Positions 1 through 6,205 of a stretch of 12,293 nucleotides of DNA are shown piece by piece. Every line of letters starts with the position of its first letter. The first letter of the stretch is position 1. The DNA is from an uncultured cyanobacterium. GTDB taxonomy: Bacteria; Cyanobacteriota; Cyanobacteriia; PCC-6307; Cyanobiaceae. A program made the translations under genes and the position numbers. The stretch lies in the NCBI GenBank assembly GCA_903862155.1, contig CAIOXF010000111.1, positions 1 through 12,293 on the forward strand. Direction: 5' to 3'. The notes beneath the pieces are model-generated. The model made no database searches, was not told the origin of the DNA, and worked only from the letters and a program-made list of their open reading frames with translations.

Positions 1-129
1 ACCACCCGCGTCACCACCACCCGCCTGATCACCCGCATCCGCAAGGCCGGCCTGCTGGAGGCCGCCACCAGCGAACCGGGTCTGCGCCTGGCCCCGTCCC
101 TGCTCGACAACGCTCCCCTCGCAGCCTGA
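1..129 (+). CDS. C-terminal end of a winged-helix transcriptional regulator (partial)
   Basis: The window opens inside a reading frame that gives 42 residues and stops at 127-129. The first part, TTRVTTTRLITRIRKAGLLE, has the shape of a DNA-recognition helix plus wing start as found in Crp/Fnr-type regulators, where a T/S-R-x-T-x-T-R-x-L-x-x-L/I-R-x-x-G-L-L pattern is usual. The last 20 residues are a low-complexity tail. The effector domain lies outside the window, so neither the ligand nor the exact family can be fixed; another winged-helix family is possible. The stop lies three bases before the next gene, which suggests co-transcription with the cysteine-rich protein and the phosphatase downstream. 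Confidence 0.55.
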   Translation, partial: TTRVTTTRLITRIRKAGLLEAATSEPGLRLAPSLLDNAPLAA

Positions 130-132
130 ACC

Positions 133-279
133 ATGCAACAACCCCTCGGTCGTGCTGAGCCACCGGCCTCTGGCCCCGTGCGCGTCTGTCCGCTGCTCAG
201 CTGCGGCAAGAAGAAGGGCTGCCGCCGCAAGAAGTGCTCCAAATGGAAAGGTGGCGACTGCCGGTGCGGCCGCGACTGA
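133..279 (+). CDS. Small cysteine-rich basic protein, 48 residues
   Basis: ATG at 133 follows the upstream stop by three bases, and TGA lies at 277-279, five bases before the phosphatase start. After a proline-rich N-terminus of about 15 residues, the protein is dominated by six cysteines (C19, C24, C30, C35, C43, C45) set among lysine and arginine runs: CGKKKGCRRKKC, then CSKWKGGDCRCG. Such spacing suggests metal (zinc or Fe-S) or nucleic-acid binding, but no named family is recognised. There are no membrane segments and no signal peptide. It is too short for most gene finders. The tight spacing on both sides, the good use of the gap and the non-random composition support a real gene. Translation is probably coupled to the upstream gene, since no clear ribosome binding site is seen. 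Confidence 0.6.
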   Translation: MQQPLGRAEPPASGPVRVCPLLSCGKKKGCRRKKCSKWKGGDCRCGRD

Positions 280-284
280 ACCCC

Positions 285-1157
285 ATGCCCCGCCCCCTGC
301 TGAGCCGGCGCCGCACCCTCCAGCTACTCGCAGCAGCAGGCCTGGGGCTACCCCCGGTTCTCCAACGGGCCACCGCTGGGACCAACACCAGCAGCGAGAG
401 CAACACCATCCGCTTCCTGGCGGTGGCAGATTTCGGGAGCGGCGATGCCAACCAGCGCGCCGTTGGGGTCCAGATGGCCCGCGTGCATCAGCAGCGCCCG
501 GTGGATTTGGTGATCCTCGGGGGCGACAACATCTACCCCTCGGGCGACATTGCCCTGGTCGGGAGCACCTTCCAGAAGCCCTACCGCGAACTGATCGCCT
601 CCGGCGTGCCGTTCCACGCAGTGCTGGGCAACCACGACATCCGCACCGGCAACGGTGATCCCCAGGTGGCCTACAAGCCCTTCGGGATGGGCGCGCGTTT
701 CTACACGATGCGGGAGGGGCCGGTGGAGTTCTTCATGCTCGACACCAACGGCAACGCCGACTGGAAACGCCAGCGGGCCTGGCTCCAGGAGTCGCTCAGC
801 CGCAGCAGCGCCCGCTGGAAGGTGGTGGTGGGCCATCACCCCGTGTATGCCTCAGGCGTGTATGGCAACGATGCAGGCGCCATCCGGCGGCTCGCACCCC
901 TGTTCAAGCGCTACGACGTAGCGCTCTACATCAACGGCCACGAGCACCACTACGAACGCAGCAATCCCATCGCTGGCACCACCTATTTGGTGGTGGGTGG
1001 CGGCGGGGCCCATCTGCGCCCGGTGTTCCCCTCCGACACCACCGCCTTTGCCCGCAGCACCTTCAGCTTCGCCGAGATGGAGGCCACCGCCACTCGGCTC
1101 ACGATCACCGGCTGGGACAGCAAGGGCCAACGCATCGATCAGGCCCAGCTGCCCTGA
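285..1157 (+). CDS. Exported purple acid phosphatase-like metallophosphoesterase
   Basis: The 290-residue product is a calcineurin-like phosphoesterase closest in motif layout to small (ACP5/TRAP-type) purple acid phosphatases, which release phosphate from phosphoesters with a dinuclear metal centre. The expected ligands are all visible: D49 (VADFG), D81 and Y84 (GGDNIY), N116 (GNHD), H184 (GHHP), H219 and H221 (GHEHH). The tyrosine in GDxxY is the residue that binds Fe(III) in purple acid phosphatases. The N-terminus, SRRRTLQLLAAAGLG, reads as a twin-arginine (Tat) signal with a plausible ATA cleavage site at about residue 31, so the enzyme likely acts in the periplasm. The ATG at 285 is preferred because it puts the twin arginine at residues 8-9; the same frame is open to an upstream ATG at 234, inside the cysteine-rich gene. 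A role in phosphate scavenging is inferred. Confidence 0.85.
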   Translation: MPRPLLSRRRTLQLLAAAGLGLPPVLQRATAGTNTSSESNTIRFLAVADFGSGDANQRAVGVQMARVHQQRPVDLVILGGDNIYPSGDIALVGSTFQKPYRELIASGVPFHAVLGNHDIRTGNGDPQVAYKPFGMGARFYTMREGPVEFFMLDTNGNADWKRQRAWLQESLSRSSARWKVVVGHHPVYASGVYGNDAGAIRRLAPLFKRYDVALYINGHEHHYERSNPIAGTTYLVVGGGGAHLRPVFPSDTTAFARSTFSFAEMEATATRLTITGWDSKGQRIDQAQLP

Positions 1158-1261
1158 GCTCAGCGCCCAAACCGCGAAGCAGCACCAACCCTCGAGCAAG
1201 CCACCGATCAGCTGCGATTATCACCGCCACAAGCATTGGCCATCACTGCTGGCACCAGATC

Positions 1262-1277
1262 AAGGGCGATCGCCCTT
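1262..1277. repeat. 16-base perfect palindrome centred on a HIP1 site
   Basis: AAGGGCGATCGCCCTT is a perfect inverted repeat containing the HIP1 octamer GCGATCGC (1266-1273). HIP1 is over-represented in most cyanobacterial genomes. Three more exact HIP1 copies lie within genes here (3177, 4389, 5414). The palindrome sits in the gap between the phosphatase and the ATPase. It could form a hairpin, but no T-run follows, so it is not called a terminator. Confidence 0.7.
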
Positions 1278-1337
1278 AAGGTTTTGCCAAGCATTGATCA
1301 GTCATCACTGGCTGTTCCTGTTATCAGTGGGAACCAT

Positions 1338-1366
1338 GCCCGGACCGCCCAGGTTCGGGCTTTTTA
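1338..1366 (+). terminator. Rho-independent terminator between phosphatase and ATPase genes
   Basis: GCCCGGA (1338-1344) pairs with TTCGGGC (1354-1360) over seven pairs including one G-U, around a nine-base loop, and is followed directly by TTTTT (1361-1365). It would end transcription of the phosphatase operon, whose last stop is 180 bases upstream. It also lies 86 bases before the ATPase start. GAACC (1331-1335) could alternatively pair with GGTTC (1352-1356), which would break the terminator stem, so a regulated leader for the ATPase cannot be excluded. Confidence 0.75.
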
Positions 1367-1451
1367 ATGCCGCTATGCGCGGCACTGGGATCAGCATCCG
1401 CGGCATGGCCAGCGCGTCGGAACGCTACCCAAATCGGCGGAACTCCCCACG

Positions 1452-4337
1452 ATGGGAGCCGGACGATTTGCACCAACGGTGCTGCTCACTGCCGCCAAGC
1501 CGATCTGGCTGCTGCCGCTGGCGGAGGTGTACAGCGCCTTGCAGAGCCAGCCCGAGGGGCTGACCAGCGGCGAGGCCGCCAGCCGGCTAGAGCGCTACGG
1601 CCCCAACCGCTTGCCGCCGCTCAAGCGCCGGCCGCTGGTTCTGCGCTTCACCGACCAGCTGGTGCATTTCATGGCGCTGCTGCTCTGGGTGGCCGGCACC
1701 CTGGCCTTCATTGCGAGAGCCCCCCAACTCGGCTGGGCGATCTGGGCGGTGATCCTGATCAACGCCGTGTTCTCCTTCTGGCAGGAGTTCAAGGCCGAGC
1801 GCACCCTGGAGGCCCTGGCCGGCAACCTGCCCCCCCTGGTGCGGGTGTGGCGCGACGGCCGCCTGCAGGAGATCACCGCCGACCAACTGGTCTGCGGCGA
1901 CCGGGTGGCCCTGGAGGAGGGCGACCAGGTGCCGGCCGACTGCCGGGTGGTGGAGGCCCATCAGTTGTATGTGGACCTCTCGGTGCTCACCGGTGAATCG
2001 CTGCCGGTGGCCCGCGATTCCCAGCCCCAGATCAGTGAGGCTGCACCCCACGGCACAATCCCCACCCACGAGCGCACCAACCTTTTGTTGGCGGGCAGCA
2101 CCGTGGCCTCGGGGCGGGGCGAAGGGCTGGTGTACGCCACGGCCTCGGAAACCGAATTCGGCCAGGTGGCCCACCTCACCGCCACCACCGCGCGCACCAC
2201 CAGCACCCTTGAGGTTCAGATCCAGCGCATCGTGCACACGATCACGCTGATCGCCCTGGGCACCGGCTGCATCACCTTCGCGATCAGCGTGCTGGTGGAA
2301 CGGATGGCGCCACTGGAAAGCCTGATCTACGCGGTGGGGATCATCGTGGGCTTCGTGCCCGAGGGCCTTCTGCCCCAGGTCACGCTCACCCTGGCGCTCA
2401 ACGTGCAGCGCATGGCCCGCCGCAATGCCCTGGTGCGGCGCCTCTCGGCGGTCGAAACCCTGGGCTCGGTGAGCGTGATCTGCTCCGACAAAACAGGCAC
2501 AATTACCCAGAACCGCATGGCGGTGGAAGACACCTGGCTGCCGGCGGCCTGCCAAGCGCAACAGGAGCTGCTGCTGCTGGCCGCCAGCCTCTGCTCCAAC
2601 GCCCGCCTCGAGCACGAGACAACCGGCCCGGAACCCTGGCGCGCCAGCGGCGATCCCACCGAAACCGCCTTGCTGGTGGCCGCCGCCGAAGCCGGCCTGA
2701 TCCACGGCGAGCAGCAGCGCCGCTTCCCCCGCCGCCGCGAACTCCCCTTCGACTCCCACCGGCGCCGCATGACGGTGGTGATCGAGCAGCTGGAGGCGAT
2801 CACGTCGCTATCGCTGCCGCCGGGTGATCGGCTGGCCATCACCAAGGGAGCACCGCTAGAGGTGCTGCAGCGCTGCAGCGCCTGGCTCACCCCCGATGGC
2901 ATCAGGCCCCTCAGCCCCGAAGCCCGCCAGCAGGCCATCCACGCCAACGACGCCATGGCTTCCCGCGGCTTCCGTGTGATCGCCGTGGCCCTGCGCTGCG
3001 GCGACAGCGCGCTCCAAACCCTGGCCGCCGACGCCCTGGAAGAGGAGCTGGTGCTGGTGGGGCTGGTGGGCCTCTACGACCCGCCGCGGCCGGATGTGGC
3101 CGAAGCCATCCGCCAGTGCCGCCAGGCGGGGATCAAGGTCACCATGGTGACCGGCGACTACGGCCTCACCGGCCAGGCGATCGCCCGCCAGATCGGTCTG
3201 CTCGATCCACCGCCCGTGAGCAATGGCCATCCGGCCGGCGCCGATCCGGTGCGAGTGATCGAGGGCTCCATGCTGGCCCAGATCAGCGACGTACACCTGC
3301 GCCGCCTGCTCAAGTACCGCACCCGCCTGGTGTTTGCGCGGATGGCGCCGGAGCAGAAGCTGCGGCTGGTGCAGGCCTACCACGACCTGGGCGAGGTGGT
3401 GGCCGTGACCGGCGATGGTGTGAACGACGCGCCGGCGCTGCGGGCAGCGGATGTGGGGGTGGCGATGGGCCGCAACGGCACCGATGTGGCCCGCGAGGCC
3501 GCCGACATCGTGCTGCTCGACGACAACTTCGCCACGATCGTGGAGGCGGTGCGCTTCGGGCGCGGCGTGGTGAGCAACATCCGCAAGTTCATCACCTACA
3601 TCCTGGTGGCGAACCTCTCTGAAGCCACGCCGTTCCTGGCGATGGTGGCCTTCCGCATCCCCGCCGCCCTCACGGTGATGCAGATCCTGGCGGTGGATCT
3701 GGGCACCGACGTGCTCCCCGCCCTGGGGCTCGGAGCCGAATTACCGGAGCCGGGTCTGATGCACCAGCCCCCAAGACCGCGCCAGGCGCCGCTGCTCGAT
3801 CGCAGCGTGATGCAGCGTTCCTATCTGTTTCTGGGGGTGCTGGAGGCGGCCTTCTCGATGGGGGCCTACCTGCTGGTGTGGCGTCAGGCCGGGGTGGGGA
3901 TCTCAGAGCTGCAAGCTTTAGGGCCCCAGCTGCTGCACCACAGCGCTCCGGCCCACCTGCAGGAGGTGCAGCTGCAGGCGTCGAGTGTGGCCTTCGCCAC
4001 GATCGTGTTCAGCCAGGTGGGGGTGCTGATGGCCTGCCGCAGCGAATGGCGCTCGGCCTTCCGGCTGCTGCGGGAACCCAACCCACTGCTGTGGTTTGGC
4101 GTGGCCAGCGAACTGGTGCTGCTCAGCGCCCTGCTGCTGGTGCCCGCCCTGGGGAGCCTGGTTTCGATGATGCCGTTCCCGCCCGAGTTCCTGGGCTGGA
4201 TGCTGCTGGCACCACTCACGATCGTGCTGGCCGACGACCTGCGCAAGCTGGCCCTGCAGCGCGCCTGGGGCGAGGCGTTTAGGAGGCTGGGGGGCCGCAG
4301 TGAACCCACCGGCCATGGGTGCCGACCACATGCCTGA
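1452..4337 (+). CDS. Cation-transporting P-type ATPase, P2 class with Na+/K+-ATPase-like ion sites
   Basis: This is a full-length 961-residue membrane pump that uses ATP to move cations. The actuator loop carries TGES (180-183). M4 has VPEGLL (302-307). The phosphorylation site is CSDKTGT with D346. The nucleotide domain has DPTETALL (401-408) and KGAP (465-468), where the usual following Glu is Leu. The P domain has MVTGD (565-569) and TGDGVNDAP (653-661). There are about ten membrane segments: two before the actuator (near 68-113), two around 262-312, and six after 712. M5 reads VANLSEATPF (N721, E724) and M6 AVDLGTDVLP (D749, D753). These match Na+/K+-ATPase residues and differ from Ca2+-ATPases, which have NLVTD in M6. 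The C-terminus (ADDLRKL) also parallels the Na+/K+ pump end. The transported ion is inferred to be monovalent, not shown. ATG 1452 is chosen; GTG 1479 is an alternative. No ribosome binding site is evident. Confidence 0.93.
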   Translation: MGAGRFAPTVLLTAAKPIWLLPLAEVYSALQSQPEGLTSGEAASRLERYGPNRLPPLKRRPLVLRFTDQLVHFMALLLWVAGTLAFIARAPQLGWAIWAVILINAVFSFWQEFKAERTLEALAGNLPPLVRVWRDGRLQEITADQLVCGDRVALEEGDQVPADCRVVEAHQLYVDLSVLTGESLPVARDSQPQISEAAPHGTIPTHERTNLLLAGSTVASGRGEGLVYATASETEFGQVAHLTATTARTTSTLEVQIQRIVHTITLIALGTGCITFAISVLVERMAPLESLIYAVGIIVGFVPEGLLPQVTLTLALNVQRMARRNALVRRLSAVETLGSVSVICSDKTGTITQNRMAVEDTWLPAACQAQQELLLLAASLCSNARLEHETTGPEPWRASGDPTETALLVAAAEAGLIHGEQQRRFPRRRELPFDSHRRRMTVVIEQLEAITSLSLPPGDRLAITKGAPLEVLQRCSAWLTPDGIRPLSPEARQQAIHANDAMASRGFRVIAVALRCGDSALQTLAADALEEELVLVGLVGLYDPPRPDVAEAIRQCRQAGIKVTMVTGDYGLTGQAIARQIGLLDPPPVSNGHPAGADPVRVIEGSMLAQISDVHLRRLLKYRTRLVFARMAPEQKLRLVQAYHDLGEVVAVTGDGVNDAPALRAADVGVAMGRNGTDVAREAADIVLLDDNFATIVEAVRFGRGVVSNIRKFITYILVANLSEATPFLAMVAFRIPAALTVMQILAVDLGTDVLPALGLGAELPEPGLMHQPPRPRQAPLLDRSVMQRSYLFLGVLEAAFSMGAYLLVWRQAGVGISELQALGPQLLHHSAPAHLQEVQLQASSVAFATIVFSQVGVLMACRSEWRSAFRLLREPNPLLWFGVASELVLLSALLLVPALGSLVSMMPFPPEFLGWMLLAPLTIVLADDLRKLALQRAWGEAFRRLGGRSEPTGHGCRPHA

Positions 4338-4896
4338 GTTCTTGCCTCCGTGGCGGCCGCTGCTGCGGGGTGCCCGGGAACGGGAGGGGCGATCGCCCGC
4401 CGCCCGGTGGCTGCAACTGGCCACCGTGGCCAGCGATGGCACGCCGCGGGTGCGCACCCTGGTCTTCCGCGGCTGGGCTGGGCCCACCGGCCTGGATCTG
4501 CTCACCGATGGCCGCAGCACCAAACCCACCGAGCTGGCGCACCAACCCACCGTGGAACTGTGCTGGCTGCTGCCCAAGGCCCGCAGCCAGTTCCGCCTGC
4601 GCGGGGCGGTGATCCAGCTGGAAACCGAAGAACTGCAGCGCGAACGGGAGCAGCACTGGCAGCGGCTCACCCCCGGCGGCCGGGCCCTATGGGGCTGGCC
4701 CGAACCCGGCCAACCCTTCGAGGCGAGTGCTGACTTCCCGGAGGAGCTGGGCGACAACGTTCCGATCCCGCCGCACTTCCAGCTGCTGCGCATCGCCATC
4801 GAGCAAGCGGAGCTGCTGGAGCTCACGGGGCATCCCCACCACCGCCGCCGCTGGCAGGCCGGCGATGGCTGGCGGGAGCAGCGGCTGAATCCCTGA
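4330..4896 (+). CDS. FMN-dependent PPOX-type flavoprotein (pyridoxamine 5'-phosphate oxidase-like, Alr4036 family)
   Basis: From the ATG at 4330 the product has 188 residues. Its N-terminal part, PPWRPLLRGAREREGRSPAA followed by RWLQLATVASDGTPRVRTLVFRG, is typical of the cyanobacterial Alr4036/Npun_F5749 group, with a split-barrel FMN fold related to pyridoxamine phosphate oxidase. Later landmarks are TDGRSTK, ELCWLLPKARSQFRLRG and a C-terminal stretch (PIPPHFQLLRI) close to ELLEL near the end. The true substrate of this group is not established, so a vitamin B6 role is not asserted. The start overlaps the ATPase stop by eight bases, implying co-transcription. A GTG at 4300 with AGGAGG at 4281-4286 (13-base spacer) and an ATG at 4315 are other possible starts; 4330 matches the family's usual N-terminus best. 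It converges with thiD nine bases later. Confidence 0.85.
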   Translation: MPEFLPPWRPLLRGAREREGRSPAARWLQLATVASDGTPRVRTLVFRGWAGPTGLDLLTDGRSTKPTELAHQPTVELCWLLPKARSQFRLRGAVIQLETEELQREREQHWQRLTPGGRALWGWPEPGQPFEASADFPEELGDNVPIPPHFQLLRIAIEQAELLELTGHPHHRRRWQAGDGWREQRLNP

Positions 4897-4905
4897 TCTG
4901 GATGC

Positions 4906-5697
4906 TCAAAGCCACGGATGCCAATGGCAGAGGGGGCCCTGGCCGTTGCCAATGGCCAGGGCATGGTTGATGGCGCCATTGACATAGCCCTTGGCCTGAC
5001 GCACCGCCTCGGGCAAGCCAAGACCACGGGCGCGCCAAGCCGTGATCGCCGCCCCCAGGGTGCAGCCGCTGCCATGGGTGTGGGGGGTCTCCACCACAGG
5101 GGTATCCAGCCATTCGCCCCCAGCGCCGGCCATCAGCAGATAGTCGCTGCCGCGCAGCTCCGCCAGCCCTCCGCCCTTGATCAGCACCGCCGCCACGCCC
5201 CGCTCTACCAGCCGAGCAGCCGCCCGTTCCACATCCCCGGCCCCGGCGATCTCCACCCCACTCAGCAGCCGTGCTTCGTGAATGTTGGGGGTGAGCAACT
5301 CCGCCAGCGGCAGCAGGCAACGCCCGTAGGCCTCGATCGCCTCGGGCTGCAGCAGCACCGCCCCAGCCCGAGACACCATCACTGGATCGATCAGTCGCGG
5401 GACCGCGAGGGGCGCGATCGCCGCGGCGCTGGCTTCAATCAGGGCGCGGTTGAGCAGCATCCCGGTTTTGAGCGCCGCCACCGGCAGGTCGCTGGCCACC
5501 GCCTCGATCTGGGCCGTGAGCGCTTCAGGCGGAAGGGCATCAACGCGGCTGACACCGCAGGTGTTTTGGGCGGTGATGCAGGTGAGGGCGCTGCAGCCAT
5601 GCACCTGCAGAGCAGTGAATGTTTTCAGGTCAGCCTGAATGCCCGCTCCACCCCCGGAGTCGCTGCCACCGATGGTGAGGGCAATCGCAGGAAGCAT
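4906..5697 (-). CDS. thiD: Bifunctional hydroxymethylpyrimidine / phosphomethylpyrimidine kinase ThiD
   Basis: The 263-residue protein phosphorylates HMP and then HMP-phosphate to give HMP-pyrophosphate for thiamine synthesis in the cytoplasm. It is a ribokinase-fold enzyme: GGSDSGGGAG (residues 10-19) followed by IQADLKT at the N-terminus binds the pyrimidine, TAQNT lies in the substrate lid, IDPVMVS (103-109) is the conserved central strand, and HTHGSGCTLGAA (206-217) forms the anion hole with the ThiD-type cysteine C212 in place of the ribokinase aspartate. Length fits the family. The ATG at 5697 gives the classical start (MLPAIALTIGGSDS); a GTG at 5724 would add nine residues. No extra thiamine gene is fused or adjacent. 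A possible small membrane peptide gene lies upstream on the same strand. Confidence 0.95.
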   Translation of the reverse strand: MLPAIALTIGGSDSGGGAGIQADLKTFTALQVHGCSALTCITAQNTCGVSRVDALPPEALTAQIEAVASDLPVAALKTGMLLNRALIEASAAAIAPLAVPRLIDPVMVSRAGAVLLQPEAIEAYGRCLLPLAELLTPNIHEARLLSGVEIAGAGDVERAAARLVERGVAAVLIKGGGLAELRGSDYLLMAGAGGEWLDTPVVETPHTHGSGCTLGAAITAWRARGLGLPEAVRQAKGYVNGAINHALAIGNGQGPLCHWHPWL

Positions 5698-5743
5698 GGC
5701 AACGCCCCGCAGCGCAACAGACACCGATCCTGCAGGGGCAGGC

Positions 5744-5845
5744 TCAGCGTTTGAGTGCGCGGCGCTGGCGAATCTCCATCGACGACACCACGGCGAGCAG
5801 CAGCACCTGGATCACCATCACCATTCCAGCAATTGCCAGCAACAT
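5744..5845 (-). CDS. Possible 33-residue single-pass membrane peptide
   Basis: The minus strand upstream of thiD is open for a peptide that begins MLLAIAGMVMVIQVLLLAVV and ends in the basic tail SSMEIRQRRALKR. One hydrophobic span followed by positive charges is the layout of many small cyanobacterial membrane proteins, but I do not recognise it as a known photosystem or cytochrome subunit. The frame stays open upstream to an ATG at 5983. That longer version (79 residues) would include three VSADP units encoded by a 15-base tandem repeat, which looks less natural as a protein start. The stop lies 46 bases before the preferred thiD start, so co-transcription is possible. No ribosome binding site was seen; confidence is modest. 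Confidence 0.4.
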   Translation of the reverse strand: MLLAIAGMVMVIQVLLLAVVSSMEIRQRRALKR

Positions 5846-6205
5846 CAGAGCAGGATCAGCAGATACAGGATCAGCGGATACGGGATCAGCGGATACGGAA
5901 CAACAACCAATTGCCACCCGACTCGAGCCAGTTCTTTCTAAGCCCTTGCCGGCCAAAATCCCGAACAAATGCCAAGGCGGCATAAATCAGTCTCCAGAGC
6001 GGGGGATAGTCGATCAACCCCGAATCAACATCCAGCGCTATAGAGCCAAAGCAGGTACCCCATCAGTCAGCAATTTTCGGCACAACGTTTGCCACTAAAA
6101 AGCAGGGGAGCCCTGAGTTTCTGCAAAAAATCACGACAGACAAGCCAGAGCCCGATCTGCGGCATAGCGTCGTTTTAGGAGGCAAATCCTCACCTCGCCA
6201 CCGCC
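5846..6205. other. Intergenic region between divergent thiD-side and c-di-GMP genes
   Basis: This 360-base stretch separates divergently transcribed genes, so it should hold promoters in both directions. Apart from the 15-base tandem repeat it contains an A-richer part (about 6060-6150). TATAGA at 6039-6044 is a possible -10 element toward the c-di-GMP gene, without a convincing -35 box. AGGAGG at 6177-6182 lies 23 bases before the ATG at 6206, too far for a normal ribosome binding site, and part of it can pair (GAGG 6179-6182 with CCTC 6188-6191). No further gene is supported here. Confidence 0.5.
5851..5895. repeat. 15-base tandem repeat, three units
   Basis: Three adjoining units read CAGGATCAGCAGATA, CAGGATCAGCGGATA and CGGGATCAGCGGATA, each differing from the next by one base, followed by CGGA as a possible stub of a fourth. 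Because the unit is a multiple of three, it keeps any reading frame open; on the minus strand it encodes VSADP three times. It lies between the thiD-side small ORF and the c-di-GMP gene. Recent slippage or a small repeated binding site are both possible. Confidence 0.8.

Noticed and set aside
152..658. Plus-strand open frame overlapping the micro-protein and phosphatase
   Set aside because: Composition is dominated by A, P, R and H with no hydrophobic core, and it overlaps the recognised phosphatase in another frame.
1262..1285. HIP1 palindrome followed by AAGGTTTT considered as a terminator
   Set aside because: The T-run is short and displaced, and a much better terminator lies at 1338-1366.
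1587..2759. Long minus-strand open frame (390 residues) opposite the ATPase gene
   Set aside because: It is antisense to a well-conserved P-type ATPase; its translation is rich in H, G, Q and A with no motif, as expected of a shadow of GC-rich coding sequence.
3918..5075. Minus-strand open frame (385 residues) across the ATPase end, the flavoprotein and the thiD end
   Set aside because: It runs across three recognised genes on both strands and has no domain; it is an artefact of high GC.
5851..5895. Tandem repeat considered as a CRISPR array
   Set aside because: The units adjoin without spacers and are only 15 bases; there are no cas genes.
5751..6098. Plus-strand frame of 115 residues through the 15-base repeat (GSADT units)
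   Set aside because: Low complexity and no ribosome binding site; the opposite strand has a clearer hydrophobic segment.
6177..6191. GAGG-CAAAT-CCTC considered as a tRNA T-arm
   Set aside because: The stem has four pairs and a five-base loop without TTC, and no other tRNA arms or acceptor stem can be found around it.
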